From DATMER01 sp035556715 (GTDB lineage Bacteria; Acidobacteriota; Thermoanaerobaculia; Multivoradales; UBA5704), in NCBI GenBank assembly GCA_035556715.1, contig DATMER010000026.1, positions 62,001 to 126,000 on the forward strand: a stretch of DNA of 64,000 bases. The letters are read 5' to 3'. Each line of letters opens with the position of its first letter. Positions within the stretch are counted from its first letter, which is position 1. The notes beneath the pieces were generated by a model, which was given only the letters and a program-made list of their open reading frames with translations, had not been told where the DNA came from and made no database searches. Position numbers and translations under genes: made by a program. Shown piece by piece: positions 60,701 to 64,000 of the stretch.

Positions 60701-61072
60701 CGCCAGCTCGAAGAACCGGTTCAGCAGCAGGTGCATGGTCTCGGGACCCAGGCGGTCCGCGAGGGCGGTCGAGCCCACCAGGTCGCAGAAGAGGACGGAC
60801 ACCTGCTTGCGCTCGCCCTCCAGAGCGGTCCTGGTCTGGAGGCCTGTCAGGTGAGGAGGGGTGTAGGCCTGTAGGATGGAGGCCGGACGCTGCGGCTCAA
60901 CAAGCTCCTCCGCTGCGGGAGCCGTCAGGGAACTCCCGCAATCGCCGCAGAACTTGAACCCGGGGGGGTTCTCCACCCCACACCGGGGGCACATTGCGCC
61001 GAGCTTCGCCCCGCATTGGCCACAGAACTTCAGGCCGGGCGGACTGTCGAAGTCGCAACGGGGGCATCTCAT
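57779..61072 (-). CDS. Zinc-ribbon adenylate/guanylate cyclase with AAA ATPase and TPR domains
   Basis: This 1097-residue protein has two zinc ribbons (Cys3/6/17/20 and Cys28/31/42/45). A class III nucleotide cyclase follows (about 88-260: VLFCDLVGSTALADRLG with metal Asp, FLGDGFMALFG, GDTTNLAARLQ). Then come an AAA-type ATPase with Walker A (AAEAGSGKSRILYEF, near 320) and Walker B (LMVLQIEDLHWID), and a long helical TPR-like C-terminus (about 650-1097). Proteins of this kind are signal-transduction ATPases that also make cyclic nucleotides. It lies between two parts of a peptide-biosynthesis region on the opposite strand, but no link is proven. Confidence 0.92.
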   Translation of the reverse strand: MRCPRCDFDSPPGLKFCGQCGAKLGAMCPRCGVENPPGFKFCGDCGSSLTAPAAEELVEPQRPASILQAYTPPHLTGLQTRTALEGERKQVSVLFCDLVGSTALADRLGPETMHLLLNRFFELALGEVHRYEGTINQFLGDGFMALFGAPIAHEDHARRAVLAALGLQKLLLEQRTELDERHGVELRTRIGINTGWVVVGGIGDHLRQDYTAIGDTTNLAARLQEIAEPGTVLMSEATMRFLHGSVQAEALEPVHVKGKEALIQAYRALSAGSLYSEQAILSGAALSPFVGRQREMAILDELRERAAGGEGQVLGIAAEAGSGKSRILYEFRRRLWDRPVMHFAGRCLSYGSGIPYLPLVYMLRNEWGIGDADGPAVVTEKVHSGLAGNQPEESLPYLLRLLGIREEGDRLAELSAQALQARTFAILRQMILNAGRGRLMVLQIEDLHWIDQASEEFLSYLVEGLAAARMLLLVTYRAGYRPQWIEKSYATQIVLPRLSDRESRQVVEAVRRRSRMTDDLVETVLSKAEGNPFFLEELTRSLLESPDVSVPDTIQGVLLARIDRLPEAHKKLLQTASVLGREFSLALLASLWEHEVSPGPLLADLKRWEFIHEEPMSEEPRYFFKHTLTQEAVYQTLLVSRRQTLHAAAGRAFERLYEDRLEDVYDRLAYHYSKADDPGKAVLYLVRFADRAAAGYAHNEAAKALREALEHAAHLPAEERDRRAMDLILQLAASLLPLAKLTETLELLDGHREVVERVGDPGLSGRFHFWLAHTHSYLGNQEEAAKNARLAIEEARRSGDPGTEGKACYVLSRDAFWAGRFSEGIQQGLQAVLLLERSEDRWWQGQAYWVVGFHQYVLGRFKEAFEAMAEAEEIWKALADPRLDPSWSTGYFHASLGDWEAGIEACRGGLSRAQDPLNTAAAMGFLGYAWLEKGDLQQAIDTLEDSIARVEQTGMRQLQGWFSAFLADAYLRASRPAEGGEMARQALEVTQGSRFWYGAGLARRVLGRIACTLGHHAEAEDHLREALEGFRSLGVPFEVARTHLDLALLAHAREDAAETAAELSEAHRAFLDLGVPRYAERAERIARELAVPLALAS

Positions 61073-61264
61073 GGCCCTGGCCAGGTTAGCACGAGCCCAG
61101 TTTACCGTCAGGCCACGCGTGGGGCAAACATCGCAGCGCGGCTATAAGAGATCTGCGGAGGATTGTCACGATTTGGCCGGGGCAAGCACCATACTTCTTG
61201 AACCCGGCTGATCTCCGGACTTCACAGGGGGAGTGCGACTCTGCAGTCACCACACGAACTCAGC

Positions 61265-62533
61265 ATGTCGAGCCAAAGCCCGTCACCCACAATCGGAGAT
61301 GTTGACCGCAATCGGTGTATCGAGACTGGATTATCACTCGGCCGCTTGATCATCGACCATCAGATTGACCTGCCCAGTGGTGACGTGGGCTGGAACGTCG
61401 TCCGGCTCCTTGAGCCCGACGAACCGCCGCAGACGAAAAACCTGACCGCTCACCTGTACGACGGGCGGGCTGGTGTAGCTCTTTTCCTCGCAGCCCTGGA
61501 GATCGTCCAGCCAGGCTCGGGCTGGTGCCAGAGGAGCCTTGCCACCGTGGCTCCTACACGAAGGGCAATGCGTAAAGTCTTGGCGGTAGAAGAGAATCGT
61601 CGGTCATTCCGCCTGGGGTTGGGCGGCATCTTCGGTCTCGGTGGACTGATTTACGCCTACACTCGAGTCGCCGACATGCTGAAAGACGCAGAACTGCTGC
61701 AGGAAGCGCGCGACCTGACGGTGCTCGTCACCGAGGAACGCCTCGCAGCAGAAGTATGCGACGACTTGGTTAGCGGTGTCGCTGGAATGGTGGCTGCCTT
61801 GCTGGTCTTGCACGAAGTGTCGCAGGATCCTCTTCCCGCGGGGGGCACTTCTCTCGATCTCGCGAGAATGTGCGGCCAGAGACTCGTTGACAAGCGGGTT
61901 TCCTATGAGGACCGGCCGCGGGGCTGGGTCAGTGTGCCCAAGTTCCCGCCGCTGAGTGGATTCTCCCACGGAGCCGCAGGGGTCGCCTACGCCCTGATGC
62001 GCCTGTACAGGGCTACGGGTGAGCGGGCTTTCCTGGAAGCAGCCCGAGAGGGCATCGAGTTCGAACGCACGACCTACTCACCGGAAGATCGAAACTGGCT
62101 GGATCTACGAGCATTGTCCAAAGGGCAGCAACGCTGCCTCAACAACTGGTGCCATGGGGCACCCGGCATCGCCCTCAGTCGATTGGAGATTCTCGATATC
62201 GAGGATACGTCCGCGATTCGCGAGGAGCTCGGCATCGCTCTCGAGACGACTCGGGCACAAAAACTGACCATGGCGGATCACGTTTGTTGTGGCAATATGG
62301 GGCGAGCCGAAATCCTGTTCCAGGCCGCCCGGACATTGCAATCCGACGACCTTCTCGAGGAAGCCATGAGACTCGCGCTTCGCGTGCGCAACAAGGCCAG
62401 TGATTCGTATGACTTCCACTGGCAGTTGCCTCAGGGTTTCGATCCTGGATTCTTTACCGGTGCCTCGGGAATCGGTTATGCCTTCCTGCGGCTGGCGGAA
62501 CCATCCTTGCCCTGTATCCTGGCCATGAATTAG
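61265..62533 (+). CDS. LanC-like lanthionine cyclase with a Cys-Cys-Gly motif
   Basis: This 422-residue protein matches the lanthionine cyclase fold. The key blocks are LTAHLYDGRAGVALFLAALE near residue 60, GFSHGAAGVAYALMRLY at 232-248, NWCHGAPGIALSRL with Cys296/His297, and HVCCGNMGRAEILF with Cys341/Cys342. In most LanC proteins the third zinc ligand is His of 'CHG'; here it is 'CCG', the form known in ProcM-type LanM enzymes. It may build thioether rings. The DNA is less GC-rich than the rest of the window, suggesting transfer. No Cys-containing precursor is visible nearby. Two dehydratase-type genes follow. Confidence 0.87.
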   Translation: MSSQSPSPTIGDVDRNRCIETGLSLGRLIIDHQIDLPSGDVGWNVVRLLEPDEPPQTKNLTAHLYDGRAGVALFLAALEIVQPGSGWCQRSLATVAPTRRAMRKVLAVEENRRSFRLGLGGIFGLGGLIYAYTRVADMLKDAELLQEARDLTVLVTEERLAAEVCDDLVSGVAGMVAALLVLHEVSQDPLPAGGTSLDLARMCGQRLVDKRVSYEDRPRGWVSVPKFPPLSGFSHGAAGVAYALMRLYRATGERAFLEAAREGIEFERTTYSPEDRNWLDLRALSKGQQRCLNNWCHGAPGIALSRLEILDIEDTSAIREELGIALETTRAQKLTMADHVCCGNMGRAEILFQAARTLQSDDLLEEAMRLALRVRNKASDSYDFHWQLPQGFDPGFFTGASGIGYAFLRLAEPSLPCILAMN

Positions 62534-62537
62534 AAGG

Positions 62538-63617
62538 GTGATCGCTTTGAGATCGAGAGTCGCGGCACACAAAGATACATCTCTTCTGGCCCTCGAAGAA
62601 TCACAGGCTTTTCCTGATCCGACTCTCACCGCAAGTATATACTGCCACGCCGCTCTCGACGAGTTGGTGGCTTATGCGATCGTTCCGTTTCGCAAGGGCC
62701 TTCGAGCACAGGACCTCCCAGATATATCTCTATGGCTGCTGCGGTATGGCAAGGGTGGCGAGCACCTCAAAATCCGCATTCACGGAGCTCCAGAAAACTG
62801 CCGGCGACTGCAAGGCCTGCTTGAGAACTCCTTGGAAGCGGCTTGGGCGCAGATACCGCTTCCTTCTGCGGAACGATCCATTGCGTGGCGTGGAGCGCCT
62901 CCTGTCGACGAGGAGGATACGACTTCGGACGACCATCCCGATCGTACGCTGCTATGGACTCACTACCGGAGAAGCTCAGTGTCCCTGGGGGGTGGAGGTC
63001 TTCTGGAGAACGATCGATACGTCTCTCTCGTCACCGGCTGCCTGGCAGCAGGTTGCGATCGCGTGCTCGACGTCTTTCAAGAGCATGGCTCCCCAATCCC
63101 GCTCAATAAAAAGCAAAAGACGCTCATAGCAATCTTCACCGAAGCACTTGCCGTGGTCGATTGGTCCAGCAGCCTCAGAAAGCGTTATCTCACCTATCAC
63201 CGCGACTCTCTGTTCCGATTCTTGCTCGCACCGAGTGAAACACCGGAGGATGGCGCGACCAACCTTTTCGACCGCTGTGAAGAAAATCTCTCGAAAGTTC
63301 GCGATCCCGACAGCGCCCTGTCCGTCTATTTAAGAGAATCGTGGGATCATTCACAAGATACTGTAACTACTTGGCAGCAGGCGGTGGCCGACCTTTACCA
63401 GTGGTTTTCCGGCCCCCAGATTCTCCCCTGCCGCCTCGACCCGTTTGCCTGGGACCCGCGCTTCACCCCGATTTTCAAGATTCTCCATGGCGTATCCAAC
63501 CAGCTCGGCGTGAATCTCCTCAATGAGGGTTTTCTTTGCCATCTACTCCTTGCTGCGATGGGAGTCGAGAGACCGCCAGTGGGACTCTATCCAGACTGGG
63601 AATGGGCGGATTCATGA
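62538..63617 (+). CDS. Lantibiotic-dehydratase elimination domain (SpaB-C/thiopeptide type)
   Basis: About 359 residues starting at a GTG at 62538; a TTG at 62547 with AGAAGG nine bases upstream is equally possible. The block ISLWLLRYGKGGEHLKIRIHG and LENDRYVSLVTGC, then FKILHGVSNQLGVNLLNEGFLCHLLLA, match the C-terminal glutamate-elimination domain of lantibiotic dehydratases and thiopeptide-type biosynthesis proteins. It should convert glutamyl-Ser/Thr to dehydro residues. It lies 4 bases after the cyclase stop codon, and the next gene starts inside its stop, so this is a tight operon. Confidence 0.83.
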   Translation: MIALRSRVAAHKDTSLLALEESQAFPDPTLTASIYCHAALDELVAYAIVPFRKGLRAQDLPDISLWLLRYGKGGEHLKIRIHGAPENCRRLQGLLENSLEAAWAQIPLPSAERSIAWRGAPPVDEEDTTSDDHPDRTLLWTHYRRSSVSLGGGGLLENDRYVSLVTGCLAAGCDRVLDVFQEHGSPIPLNKKQKTLIAIFTEALAVVDWSSSLRKRYLTYHRDSLFRFLLAPSETPEDGATNLFDRCEENLSKVRDPDSALSVYLRESWDHSQDTVTTWQQAVADLYQWFSGPQILPCRLDPFAWDPRFTPIFKILHGVSNQLGVNLLNEGFLCHLLLAAMGVERPPVGLYPDWEWADS

Positions 63618-64000
63618 TGGGCTGGCTGCCCTGTATCGTTCGAGTGGGTGGCCTGACGGCCTCTGCCATCGAACCCTTCCATAGCCAGCTCGTTGAGCAA
63701 GTCCTCGACCTCGAAAGCCACGAGGCGGAACTGGGCCGTGCGCGCGCTCACTCGGTCGACGTACTTCATGAAGCCGTGCCGGCGGCAGCACCCGATGTGC
63801 GGCGCCTCTTGTTGCGCTGGAGACGGGCTTGTTTCAACGGGCGGGAAATCGGTAGCTCCTGGACGCCTCCTCAGGAGGCCGAGTTGCCCTCGGAAGTGCG
63901 CGAAGCGATGGAACGCGTAGTCCTGCTGGAGATCGCGGCCAAAGAGAAAACCCGAGACTTCTCGCGGGCTTTTGATGAGCAGCGCCAAGATGAACGCGCA
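63614..64000 (+). CDS. Split lantibiotic dehydratase, N-terminal glutamylation part, cut by window edge
   Basis: The frame opens at an ATG at 63614 (overlapping the previous stop as ATGA) and runs open to the window edge, so 129 residues are visible. MMGWLPCIVRVGGLTASAIEP, then LRWRRACFNGREIG, are the typical opening of lantibiotic dehydratase N-terminal (glutamylation) domains, which charge Ser/Thr with glutamate from tRNA. Together with the preceding gene it gives a split LanB, as in thiopeptide and some goadsporin-type systems, where two genes make the two halves. The order here is elimination part first. Confidence 0.78.
   Translation, partial: MMGWLPCIVRVGGLTASAIEPFHSQLVEQVLDLESHEAELGRARAHSVDVLHEAVPAAAPDVRRLLLRWRRACFNGREIGSSWTPPQEAELPSEVREAMERVVLLEIAAKEKTRDFSRAFDEQRQDERA

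Noticed and set aside
1..64000. tRNA, rRNA or riboswitch genes
   Set aside because: Reading both strands showed no tRNA T-loop-like patterns in a cloverleaf context and no rRNA-like blocks. I cannot exclude short RNAs without a covariance search.

Overview
The window is high-GC bacterial chromosome (mostly about 65-70 % G+C by eye) with dense protein-coding sequence and no rRNA, tRNA or CRISPR array that I can see. Its gene set suggests an Acidobacteriota-like, didermal, organic-matter-degrading bacterium. The signs are an 800-residue MacB/FtsX-type permease of the duplicated-permease kind typical of Acidobacteria, a TonB-dependent receptor, LpxC, several secreted proteins with BNR/VPS10-type, FG-GAP-like or dockerin-like repeats, and many sulfatase-fold lipoproteins. 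This is inference; no phylogenetic marker gene is present.

Layout. 1-8285: a partial lipoprotein, a TonB receptor, small secreted proteins, a flavin disulfide oxidoreductase and a membrane-anchored alpha/beta hydrolase. 8286-10520: a more AT-rich patch with a small membrane protein and a probable ribbon-helix-helix protein whose gene is preceded by a perfect 18-bp palindrome. 10555-12869: an operon of a FlbD-like small protein, a response-regulator/LpxC fusion and a Tat-exported cupin-like protein. 12933-27466: an M20 peptidase, a B12-type radical SAM protein, a zinc-ribbon protein, YhbY, a giant VPS10/BNR protein, a cupin, a Tat-exported M19 dipeptidase, the permease, a glycine-zipper protein and a secreted sugar dehydrogenase.

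27615-44204 is a surface-polysaccharide region: two GT-C-type membrane proteins, a Wzx-like flippase, a sugar epimerase, a Gfo/Idh/MocA oxidoreductase, a sugar nucleotidyltransferase, two tandem secreted paralogs, a BlaI/BlaR1-like regulatory pair, a methyltransferase and a membrane-bound sulfatase-fold enzyme. Between the oxidoreductase and the nucleotidyltransferase lies a noncoding array of 14 AT-rich palindromic cores spaced 20-22 bp apart. 44189-56577 holds a LodA/LodB-like oxidase pair, three more sulfatase-fold lipoproteins, an SGNH hydrolase with a dockerin-like tail, a glycoside-hydrolase-like protein and a second SGNH protein. All four sulfatase-fold enzymes carry Thr where formylglycine sulfatases have Cys.

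56683-64000 looks like ribosomal-peptide natural product territory. It has a 59-residue double-glycine precursor with a Gly/Pro/Trp core, a translationally coupled partner protein, and (after a large opposed adenylate-cyclase/ATPase/TPR regulator) a LanC-like cyclase with a Cys-Cys-Gly zinc motif followed by a split lantibiotic dehydratase that runs off the window. Dispersed palindromic repeats sit at gene ends, and several genes have a -10-like hexamer so close to the start codon that their messages are probably leaderless.
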